Origin: Anaerohalosphaeraceae bacterium
Lineage (GTDB): Bacteria > Planctomycetota > Phycisphaerae > Sedimentisphaerales > Anaerohalosphaeraceae
Assembly: GCA_037479115.1 (NCBI GenBank)
Contig: JBBFLK010000006.1
Span: 102,477 to 139,924 of the forward strand
Direction: 5' to 3'
DNA length: 37,448 bases
A program made the position numbers and the translations under genes. Shown here one piece after another: positions 27,325-35,387 of this stretch (positions are counted from its first letter, which is position 1; the number at the start of each line of letters is the position of its first letter). The notes below the pieces were generated by a model, which worked only from the letters and a program-made list of their open reading frames with translations, searched no databases and was not told where the DNA came from.

Positions 27325-27394
27325 TCCGTTGACCCTCCTCAAAACGCACAGTGAACATCTGCCCGTTATTCCCCGTATTCCGCAGAAAGCGGCA

Positions 27395-27580
27395 TCAATA
27401 TTCCTTCAGCCAGTTGTCCGCCAACTCGGCCAAATCCTCCAAATCCACCCAGCCGTCGCCGCCCGACGGAGCCGTATCCGCTGAAGGATCGCCCGGTTCG
27501 CCCAGCCACTGGCCCGACAAAATCGAAAAGTCCTCCAAATCCACCAGCCCGGAGCGGTTCAGGTCCGCCGGATTGTACCG
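27395..27580 (-). repeat. dockerin-coding repeat, copy 2
   Basis: Copy of the dockerin-like coding sequence, at the end of the C25 peptidase gene. Confidence 0.85.
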
Positions 27581-30500
27581 CCGGATAAACTCCACATAAT
27601 TGATCGAAACCCGGGGACTGGCCAAAACGAAGCGAAGCACCTTCTCCGGCCCGCCCGGCAGATAAATCCCTTCAATCAGGGCATCCTGCCAGGTACTCCA
27701 GCCGCCGGTGGGCGCCAATGCAAAATCCGCCAGAACTGCGCCCGTCCCCCCGTCCTCCAGACGCATTGAATCCACCCGATAGTTTGTCGTATAACGAACC
27801 CGCAGGTCATACAGTCCCGACGGAATCGAACAGGTATATTCCAGCCATTCGCCGGACTCCATAAACACACTATACCCCATGGTTCCGCCGTCCCAAATCG
27901 TCATAATGTCCACATCCACATCCGTCCGGTACACACCGTAGCTGTTGCCGGATGTATTGTCATAGAAGGAAATCCCCTGTCCTCCGATGTCAAAATCTTC
28001 AAATTCAATCCGACCGGGAAGGGAAAACGGACTTCCGAGATACGGCAGCTGTTTGGTCAAGGCAACCCAGTTCAGCCGGAATCCGCCGCCTAAAAATTCG
28101 AGTTTCAGCAGGGCATTTGTTCGCCCGGGCAGAGGAATCCCGCCTGCCTTAATACTTTGCCAGGTGTTCAGGGAACCGGTATTCGGAACGGCAACGACAG
28201 CCAGCAGAAGCTCATCCAGCCAAACTCGAACCACCCCTCCGTCCTGCGCCGAAGCCGCCCGCAGATACAAATCCGCCGTTTCCGCCGAGGTGTTCACCCG
28301 ATACGTCAGCCATTCGCCGGCTTCAATGGCATCTACAGCATAATCCGCCGTCCCGTCTGTGATGGAAACAATATCCACATCCTCCCGTGTTCGTAGGACG
28401 CCGCCGGAATTGCCTGTTGTGGTATCCAAATATGTAATTCCCTGCCCGCCGACATCAAAATGCTCCGCCTGAATTCGGCCGGGCAGCGTTCGAGCCTGTC
28501 CCCCGTACGGATAAGGCGAAAGAACCGCCGTCATCGGTTCAGAATACGCCGTCTCATTGAGATTATCGCTCAAATCCCGGGCCTTCACCCGGTAGGTACT
28601 GACTGTCTGTACAACCCCCGTATCGGTATAAATCGGACTGCTCTGCCAGCCGCTGTCTTTTCCTCCGCCCGCAACACACTGGAAGTAATACTGAACATTC
28701 GAACCTCCGGCGTCTACCGCCGTCGTCGCTTCCATCGTCACAGAGCCCGGGCCGCTCTCATAAGGAGGCGTTGCCCACGTCATCGGATTCGGGGTCGGAG
28801 GGGCAAAATCCGGATCGACCAGCACAAAGACCGACGGGTCCCCGTAGAGAGTCATCCGGGTCGCATTCGGCGGATAAATATAATCCTGCTGCTTGGCATT
28901 GGCCAGCGCCAGCCCGCAGGTCTGGCGGTTGACCACCATATTCCTCGTATAACGGTACGCCAGCGTCCCGATGCTTCCGCCGCCGGCAAAGTTGGTCTGT
29001 CCCACATCGTAAAAGCTCTCCCGTGTCGCCGCCACCGTCGTAATGGCTCCCCGCTGCAGAATCTTATAGGCCAGATTGGAATTGTTCTCCGGATAAGCAT
29101 TCAGACAGGACCCCTGATACACGGCGCTCGGATACGAATCATTCAGACGCCAAATATTGTTATTGTCGATCACCTCACTGGCCACATTCCAGTTCCCGTG
29201 CGTCAGCCATGTTACAAATCCATACGGCTGACTGCCCCATTCCGTCGCCGGATAACGATTTGAAAGCAGATACTCCGGAGCGGGATTCAGCCCGTAATTG
29301 TCCCGATAAATCCGCGTCGAGGCAATCCCGTTCGGGATGTAAAAGGCGCTGCGTATCTGTTCTCCGCACTGGTAGGCCGGCGTCGTATCATCCAGCGGCA
29401 CCATCGGCAAAAGTCCCTTGCGCCGCCACAAGACCTGCTGAGAGTTTTCATAGTTCATGGTCTTCTGCAGAATTGCATCCAGTTCCGACATCGTACCATA
29501 GTTCGGAATCCTCCCGACCACAACCTCCCAATACTTATCCCAACCGCTTGCCGTGCTCAAATCGGAATACATCGCATCAATCGGAGCACTGCCGCGGCCG
29601 TCATCGTACCAGCGCATCGGCACGGTTCCGGTATCCGGATGCGGGTCTCCGATCAGCAGCACATACAGAATATCCATTGTCTGATAGTTCGCCCGAAGCC
29701 AGTTGCGGATATTCACCGCCGCCGCAGACCCCGTCCCGCCGCCCCAGGTGCTCTCCGTTACCACGCTCACATTCCAACCGCGTGATGCCTTATGCGCAAC
29801 AAAAGCAGCCAATTTTGTCGAGCTGTTTACAATCGACGAGGTGGTCAAAATCACATACCCCTTTGAATTCACTCCCGCTGTGCCGATAAGCCCCTCCCCG
29901 GATTCCGTCGAAAGGGTTCCGACAGCAGAAGAAGTCCCCGCTTCCGCATCATACTCCGCCGCCGCGGAAGCAAAATTGACCGCCAGTTCCCGAACTCGTT
30001 CTCGACCTCGCCGAGTGTTGATTGTTCGGCCTGCCGCTTCCAGCCGTTTGCGCCGCTCCGCCTTTCGGTCCCAATCGGTCCAGACATTCGCCTCCGTCAG
30101 CTCCTGCACTTCTCCGGTTACGGGATTGTACCGAACAAGCGGGACGGCGATTTCGACTAACTTCCAATCCTCCAGCTGCCCCTTGTGAACCAGCCGATAC
30201 GTTTCCTGCGGCCAGAAAGCATTGCGGGTATAGATTTCCGTATCGTATCCATCCACAATAATCCGCCCTTCGGGCCAGACAAAAACCGGATTGCCCTCGG
30301 CGTCCCAGGTTCCCCAAGGTCCGCGCGGGGCAATCTTTCGATTTCCTTCAAGCAATGTGTATTTCCCATCCGCCCATACGGCAATCTGCTCCAAATCGAC
30401 AAACGGCGGCAGAACAACCCGCAGCACCTGCCAGGGAATATCCGGCTCGCCCGGCTGACTGGTAAAGGCGGCCTCTTCCGCCCACACCCGAACCTGATTT

Positions 30501-30643
30501 TGCTCGGTCTGATGAAACCGCAGCGGACGGGTTTCCACCTGCCCCCCCGCACGACTGCCCGTAAACACACGAACAGTTCCCGCCGACAGCAGAGAAGATG
30601 CCGACGCCAGAAAAACAAACCCAACTCTCAGATAATGTCTCAT
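27395..30643 (-). CDS. gingipain-like C25 cysteine peptidase with two CBM6 and dockerin-like domain
   Basis: 1082 aa. Signal peptide about 1-21 (ending LLSAG). A propeptide-like region rich in Arg and Glu (about 22-230) is followed by a caspase-fold peptidase of family C25 (about 255-605). The catalytic dyad is visible: H482 in WLTHGN and C513 in GSCLNAYPE. Spacing of 31 residues matches gingipain R (33). An Ig/Fn-like domain (about 620-708) and two CBM6-like modules (712-865, 869-1020) follow, then the dockerin-like tail (1022-1082, DLNRSGLVDLEDF and GWVDLEDL). Presumably secreted and attached to a polysaccharide or complex by the tail. A peptidase with carbohydrate-binding modules inside a polysaccharide-degradation operon is unusual. 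Substrate specificity is not predictable. Ribosome site GGGGAA lies 6-9 bases before the ATG. Confidence 0.87.
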   Translation of the reverse strand: MRHYLRVGFVFLASASSLLSAGTVRVFTGSRAGGQVETRPLRFHQTEQNQVRVWAEEAAFTSQPGEPDIPWQVLRVVLPPFVDLEQIAVWADGKYTLLEGNRKIAPRGPWGTWDAEGNPVFVWPEGRIIVDGYDTEIYTRNAFWPQETYRLVHKGQLEDWKLVEIAVPLVRYNPVTGEVQELTEANVWTDWDRKAERRKRLEAAGRTINTRRGRERVRELAVNFASAAAEYDAEAGTSSAVGTLSTESGEGLIGTAGVNSKGYVILTTSSIVNSSTKLAAFVAHKASRGWNVSVVTESTWGGGTGSAAAVNIRNWLRANYQTMDILYVLLIGDPHPDTGTVPMRWYDDGRGSAPIDAMYSDLSTASGWDKYWEVVVGRIPNYGTMSELDAILQKTMNYENSQQVLWRRKGLLPMVPLDDTTPAYQCGEQIRSAFYIPNGIASTRIYRDNYGLNPAPEYLLSNRYPATEWGSQPYGFVTWLTHGNWNVASEVIDNNNIWRLNDSYPSAVYQGSCLNAYPENNSNLAYKILQRGAITTVAATRESFYDVGQTNFAGGGSIGTLAYRYTRNMVVNRQTCGLALANAKQQDYIYPPNATRMTLYGDPSVFVLVDPDFAPPTPNPMTWATPPYESGPGSVTMEATTAVDAGGSNVQYYFQCVAGGGKDSGWQSSPIYTDTGVVQTVSTYRVKARDLSDNLNETAYSEPMTAVLSPYPYGGQARTLPGRIQAEHFDVGGQGITYLDTTTGNSGGVLRTREDVDIVSITDGTADYAVDAIEAGEWLTYRVNTSAETADLYLRAASAQDGGVVRVWLDELLLAVVAVPNTGSLNTWQSIKAGGIPLPGRTNALLKLEFLGGGFRLNWVALTKQLPYLGSPFSLPGRIEFEDFDIGGQGISFYDNTSGNSYGVYRTDVDVDIMTIWDGGTMGYSVFMESGEWLEYTCSIPSGLYDLRVRYTTNYRVDSMRLEDGGTGAVLADFALAPTGGWSTWQDALIEGIYLPGGPEKVLRFVLASPRVSINYVEFIRRYNPADLNRSGLVDLEDFSILSGQWLGEPGDPSADTAPSGGDGWVDLEDLAELADNWLKEY

Positions 30644-30682
30644 CCGAATTCCCCTGCCTCTCTTTTTGTCTTTTCTCTTCTC

Positions 30683-30866
30683 TTACTGCCAAATCAGCCA
30701 GTTGTCGGCCAGGTCGGCCAAATCCTCCAAATCCACCCAGCCGTCGCCGCCCGCCGGAGCCGTATCCGCCGACGGGTCGCCCGGCTCACCCAGCCACTGG
30801 CTGGACAAAATCGAAAAGTCCTCCAAATCCACCAGCCCGGACCGGTTCAAGTCCGCCGGATTATAC
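30683..30866 (-). repeat. dockerin-coding repeat, copy 3
   Basis: Copy of the dockerin-like coding sequence, at the end of the GH128-like gene. Confidence 0.85.
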
Positions 30867-33800
30867 CGCCGGATAAACTCCACATAATTCACCAAAACAC
30901 GCGGACTGCCCAGAACAAACCGAAGGATGCTCTGCGGCCCGCCCGGCAGATAGATCCCTTCAATCACCGCATCCTGCCAGCTGCTCCAGCCGCCGGTGGA
31001 TGCAAGCACCAGATTCGCCAAAACCGTCCCCGTTGTCCCGTCAGCCAGCTGCAGGGAATCCACCGGATAATTCGTCGTGTACCGAACCCGAAGGTCATAC
31101 AGCCCGGCCGGCATGGAACAGGTGTACTCCAGCCATTCGCCGGACTCCATATACACCCCGAATCCGGCTCCGCCGTCCCAAATCGTCATAATGTCCACAT
31201 CCACATCCGTCCGATAGGCACCATAACTGTTGCCCGGCGTATTGTCGAAATAAGACACATAATTTCCGCCGACATCAAAGTTTTCAAACTCCAGAATCCC
31301 CGGCAGAGAAACAGGAACCCCCAGATAAGGCATGCGGTTCTGGAAATCAATCCAGTTGACCCGATACCCGCTTCCGATAAATTCCAGTTTCAGAATTGCA
31401 TTGGTCTTTTGCGGCAGTACTACGCCCGGCACAATCACATTCCGCCAGGCATCCAGCGAACCCGTATTCGGCACCGTCACAGTCGCCAGCAGGTCTGCAT
31501 CCAGCCACACCCGTATCTGTCCGCCGTCCTGAATCGAGGCCAGCCGCACATACAAATCCCGCACGGCCGCACTGGTGCTGACGGTATAGGTGAGCCACTC
31601 GCCGCTCTCAATCGAATCCACCGCATAGCCGGCTGTCCCGTCCGTCACCGCAACAATATCCACCGACTCGTACGTCCGATACGCTCCGCCCGAATTGCCG
31701 GCCGTCGTATCCCAATACGCATACCCGGGACCGCCGAAGTCAAAATCCTCCGCCTCCACACGCCCCGGCAGAACCCACGCCGTCCCGCCCCACGGCGACT
31801 GCTGCTTCTGAAATTCCACCCAGTTGACCTCCAGACCCGGAGAAGAAAACGACAGTTCCAGCACACGCCAGGCCCCAGCTTCCAGCGTCAAATTATTCAG
31901 CAGAAAGGTCCCAAACGTATCCAGTGAGCCTGTACTGTTCACCAGAACCGTTCCGACAACCGCATTGTCCAGCTTCACGGTCACCGGAATATTGTTTCCC
32001 GTCGCCGACGCCCGCAGATACAGACAGTACACGCCGGACTCCGTCACATTCACCGTATAGCGAAGCCATTCCCCCGCCGCAATATTCGTCACGGCAAACC
32101 CGCTGCCGAAGTCCGAAATACTCCGAATATCCACATCCCCGTCATTTCGGAAGGCCCCGCCGCTGTTGCCGACCGTTGTATCATAATAAGCAGCCCCCGA
32201 TTGTCCGAGGTCATACTGCTCCGCTTCAATCCGTCCGGGGATTACGGCCGGCTGACTGGTGTACGGGCGGCTGCCGCCGGAGGCATACAGCGCCGCCGCT
32301 TCGCTGGTCGTCACCGCATAATCATAAATCCGCACATCATCCAGCAACCCCTGATAATAGGCATCCGCCGTCCAGTTGCTTCGTCCGATATAATTCGCCG
32401 TCCGTGTCGCACTCAGCGGAATGCTCGTCGTCGCCGTCAGAATCAGCTGGCCGTTCTTATAAATCTTCACATTGCTGGACGAACGCTTGCTGATGCTCAC
32501 CACGAAATGCTGCCAGGCATTCAGGGCCAAAGCATTCGTTGCACGGACAACCGTTCCCCCTGAAGAACCGTTAAAAACCTGTACAAACAGGTCATTGGTA
32601 GTCCCGTATCGGCCTACGATGATATTGTTGGCGTTCGGTCCGCTGCCCAAATCCACAAAGCGGGCATAATTTTTCACCGCCGTCGGATACGCCCAGAACG
32701 AAACGGAAAACCCGTTGTCAAATTCATAAAAACCGCTCGGCAGCTGGATGTAGTCGTCCGTCCCGTCAAACTGCAGGGCCCGGCCCAAAACACCCGGAGC
32801 GCTGTTTGATGCAAAATTCAGCCCTCCCATCAAAGTTCCGTTCCGACCCTTTCCGGACAGGTCGCCGGCCGTTGTCCCCGTCTGTTCATCCAGCCGATAA
32901 TACCCGATGCATTCAAAATTAACATCCAGGGAATTGGCCATCGGCGGCAGGTGGTCGCGGTACACCACACCCGCCGGTGTCAGAGCTCCGTCAACAATCA
33001 GCTCCCGATTGGTGCACCACTGATAAATCGAATACCGTTCGACATACGGCAGACTGGCCATCCGAGTAATCAGCTCATTAATTTTGGCGGCATTCTGCTC
33101 ATAGGTCGGGTGCGGCGTTGTCCAGTTGCACCCGTTATTGAACTCCGTAATCCACAGCGGCCGTCCCGTCCGCTGATGAATCCCGCGCAGCCAGTTTTCC
33201 AGCTGGTCCGCCGTCCAGTTGTTCTTGTAATAATGGACCGCCACGAAATCCACCCGCAGCCCCAGCGCATCCGCCTGGTCAATAAAACTGTACAGCCAGT
33301 CCAGCCCGCTGGAGGCATCGCTGGGAGCCGGTGAACCCAGACGGAGCCCGGAAGCCACCAGATTCGGCCAGGCATCGATTACCTGCTGAACCGTCATATT
33401 TGCCTGGTCCGACTTGTCCGGCTCATTGAACGCCAGCACATGCGTGGAATTCTGCTTGTTATTGATATTCGAATAACTGTTCCAGTTGGCATTGTGCCGC
33501 ATCGGCACATATTCAATATCCAGTGTCGAGGTCGCCGCATTATCCCAGTCATACCGCCAGGTGCAGTTGACCATCGCCGCATCCGATGCACTGCCGCACC
33601 AGCCCTTCTTGGAAGGCCAGCGCCACGGAATCACCCGGACAAAGGAAACGTCATTCTCCAAATCCGCCGGCATCACCCCAATCCAAAGGTCCGCATCTTT
33701 GGCAACATACACCCGACTGGGACCTGTTCCGTTGTCATTGGCCGCAAAGGTCGCCATATACCCCCGCTTCAGCCGAAACGAACGGATATTGTTGTTCATC

Positions 33801-35035
33801 GCCCCCAGCTGCGTCGAACGGTAATATGTATAATTGCCCAGATTCACGGAACTGCCGGTAAAGTTCACATTGCTGAATACCTGCAGGGCCTGATAACTGC
33901 TCGAATGGGGAATCACCACCGTGCCCGCCTCATACTGGACAATCCGGATGTTTGTATTCAAAACAGCGGCGGCTCCGTTCACACGAATTTGATTCAGATA
34001 GGTGGATGTATTGACGGCAGAGGGTTTCAGCGAGCGGAAAAACAGCCAGGCATCTGCAGAATTCAGATGCACGACGCTGTTGGTCAAGGGAGTCGTACCG
34101 GTCAGATGCAGCTCGGATGTGCCCGTCATATACACCGTTGCATTGCTCAGACTGCCGTAGGTCTGAATGCTGTTGTCAATATAAAGCGTTGTTGAACTCG
34201 GAATCACCGTCAGTTTTCCGGTGGACTGGTCGAACTGATACAAAACCCCGTTGGCCTCCTTTTCCCAGACCCCGCCGCCCTTGTTTGTAAAACCAACCAC
34301 CGTAAATGTGGCCCCAAAGGTCCGGTTGGATGCACTGACAATTGTCCAGCTGTCCCCGACACTGGTTCCCGCCCCATTCAAATCAAAGATAAAATCTCCA
34401 TTGAGAACGGTCTGCGGCCCCGTTCCGGAGATGCTGTTGTTCACTCCGTTGGCGCCAATCACAAACCGCAGGACTGCATCATCCGCCAGCACAAACCGTC
34501 CGTTGTTGACGATACTCCCTGTAAACGTATTGGCCGACGAATAAAACGTCAGCGTCCGTCCGTCCCCGTCCGAGCCCGTGTTCGTAATCCTGGCACTGCC
34601 GCTGATAGTCGCATACACGTTAATCGGCCCTTGTTTGGCATACATCATTGAGTCGGCGGCAATATGAATATTCCCGTACAAATTGCAGACATCCGCCGCC
34701 CCATTCCGATGGTCAATAATTGTTCCCCCGTTGCCGATGAGATTATTCACTGTGATGCTGCCGGTTGAACCGGTGCCCTTGTACATCAGAACCCCGCCGG
34801 TATTGATGGTCAGCGAATCGCCGCCGAAAACATAATTGCCCCCATCCGGCGGTGTCCGCAGCTGAGCAATGCTCACCACATAATCATTGCCTGCGCTCGG
34901 CGGCTGCCCGTTGCTCCAGTTGAGCCCGCTGTTAAAAGACGATTGCCCCAGCGCATCGGCAGCCACCAGCGTGATGGTGGCAGAATAAGCCGGTACAGAC
35001 GTGAAAAGAACGGCTAAAAAAAGCATCTTTTTCAT
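30683..35035 (-). CDS. GH128-like glycanase with beta-rich N-terminal region, LamG, three CBM6 and dockerin-like domain
   Basis: 1450 aa. Signal peptide 1-18 (AYS cleavage). Residues about 20-450 are repetitive beta-rich sequence resembling autotransporter-type beta-helix or pseudo-helix modules. About 460-700 is a TIM barrel of the GH128 (Glyco_hydro_cc, PF11790-like) type: LAFNEPD with E538 and PLWITEFNNG with E631, and QWCTNRE near the end, as in beta-1,3-glucanases of this family. Then a LamG domain (705-915), three CBM6-like modules (928-1078, 1082-1233, 1237-1388) and the dockerin-like tail (1391-1450). Likely secreted, attacking beta-1,3-glucan such as laminarin. First gene of the operon: ribosome site GAGGGAG, ATG at 35035, promoter near 35300. 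The next gene begins 39 bases after its end. Confidence 0.85.
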   Translation of the reverse strand: MKKMLFLAVLFTSVPAYSATITLVAADALGQSSFNSGLNWSNGQPPSAGNDYVVSIAQLRTPPDGGNYVFGGDSLTINTGGVLMYKGTGSTGSITVNNLIGNGGTIIDHRNGAADVCNLYGNIHIAADSMMYAKQGPINVYATISGSARITNTGSDGDGRTLTFYSSANTFTGSIVNNGRFVLADDAVLRFVIGANGVNNSISGTGPQTVLNGDFIFDLNGAGTSVGDSWTIVSASNRTFGATFTVVGFTNKGGGVWEKEANGVLYQFDQSTGKLTVIPSSTTLYIDNSIQTYGSLSNATVYMTGTSELHLTGTTPLTNSVVHLNSADAWLFFRSLKPSAVNTSTYLNQIRVNGAAAVLNTNIRIVQYEAGTVVIPHSSSYQALQVFSNVNFTGSSVNLGNYTYYRSTQLGAMNNNIRSFRLKRGYMATFAANDNGTGPSRVYVAKDADLWIGVMPADLENDVSFVRVIPWRWPSKKGWCGSASDAAMVNCTWRYDWDNAATSTLDIEYVPMRHNANWNSYSNINNKQNSTHVLAFNEPDKSDQANMTVQQVIDAWPNLVASGLRLGSPAPSDASSGLDWLYSFIDQADALGLRVDFVAVHYYKNNWTADQLENWLRGIHQRTGRPLWITEFNNGCNWTTPHPTYEQNAAKINELITRMASLPYVERYSIYQWCTNRELIVDGALTPAGVVYRDHLPPMANSLDVNFECIGYYRLDEQTGTTAGDLSGKGRNGTLMGGLNFASNSAPGVLGRALQFDGTDDYIQLPSGFYEFDNGFSVSFWAYPTAVKNYARFVDLGSGPNANNIIVGRYGTTNDLFVQVFNGSSGGTVVRATNALALNAWQHFVVSISKRSSSNVKIYKNGQLILTATTSIPLSATRTANYIGRSNWTADAYYQGLLDDVRIYDYAVTTSEAAALYASGGSRPYTSQPAVIPGRIEAEQYDLGQSGAAYYDTTVGNSGGAFRNDGDVDIRSISDFGSGFAVTNIAAGEWLRYTVNVTESGVYCLYLRASATGNNIPVTVKLDNAVVGTVLVNSTGSLDTFGTFLLNNLTLEAGAWRVLELSFSSPGLEVNWVEFQKQQSPWGGTAWVLPGRVEAEDFDFGGPGYAYWDTTAGNSGGAYRTYESVDIVAVTDGTAGYAVDSIESGEWLTYTVSTSAAVRDLYVRLASIQDGGQIRVWLDADLLATVTVPNTGSLDAWRNVIVPGVVLPQKTNAILKLEFIGSGYRVNWIDFQNRMPYLGVPVSLPGILEFENFDVGGNYVSYFDNTPGNSYGAYRTDVDVDIMTIWDGGAGFGVYMESGEWLEYTCSMPAGLYDLRVRYTTNYPVDSLQLADGTTGTVLANLVLASTGGWSSWQDAVIEGIYLPGGPQSILRFVLGSPRVLVNYVEFIRRYNPADLNRSGLVDLEDFSILSSQWLGEPGDPSADTAPAGGDGWVDLEDLADLADNWLIWQ
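31638..31726 (-). repeat. 89-bp perfect repeat within CBM6-B, copy 2
   Basis: Identical to 24548-24636. Near-identity continues past both ends with a few substitutions. Confidence 0.88.
31998..32138 (-). repeat. 141-bp perfect repeat within CBM6-A, copy 2
   Basis: Identical to 24908-25048. The two copies are about 7.1 kb apart in the same operon. Confidence 0.9.
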
Positions 35036-35336
35036 AAGTGTACTCCCTCAAAAACCCTCGACCTCTTTCTCTTTTTTGGGAACATTTTGAGTTTCATTTG
35101 AGCCGCTTTTGCCCGAATCTCATTCCCGCACATACACCGATTTCAGGGCGAAGTGGACAACGTTTTTTTGAAAAAAGCAAGACGGAATTGAAAAAGAACT
35201 ATTCGCGAATGCCGCCCCCGGAATGAATGCGTTTCTTAAAAGCAATAAACCCCCATCAAATTTTTTCTAATTACATTTCAAATCGTTACTTATGATTTTA
35301 CCGTCTTTTATCTTTGACGGCAAGCAGCTTTTGCAG
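35036..35336 (-). other. intergenic leader of the CAZyme/peptidase operon
   Basis: AT-rich 301-bp stretch without a supported gene. It holds the promoter at 35295-35323, and the predicted transcript would have a long 5' leader of roughly 250 bases before the ATG at 35035. No known riboswitch was recognised in it. Confidence 0.5.
35295..35323 (-). promoter_or_regulatory. candidate promoter of the CAZyme/peptidase operon with internal inverted repeat
   Basis: On the minus strand TTGCCG (35323-35318), 17 bases, TAAAAT (35300-35295). An inverted repeat CCGTC-N10-GACGG (35301-35305 with 35316-35320) fills the spacer and touches both boxes, a good place for a repressor. It comes directly after the terminator of the upstream gene. 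Confidence 0.45.
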
Positions 35337-35375
35337 AAAAAGGCAGGCAGAGCCCGTTTTTTGCTCCGCCTGCCT
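35337..35375 (-). terminator. intrinsic terminator of the LamG protein gene
   Basis: On the minus strand AGGCAGGC-G-GAGC pairs with GCTC-T-GCCTGCCT around a 9-base loop (arms 35363-35375 and 35341-35353, one mismatch), followed by TTTTCTGC. It begins 12 bases after the stop codon. Confidence 0.88.
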
Positions 35376-35387
35376 CTTCATAACCTC

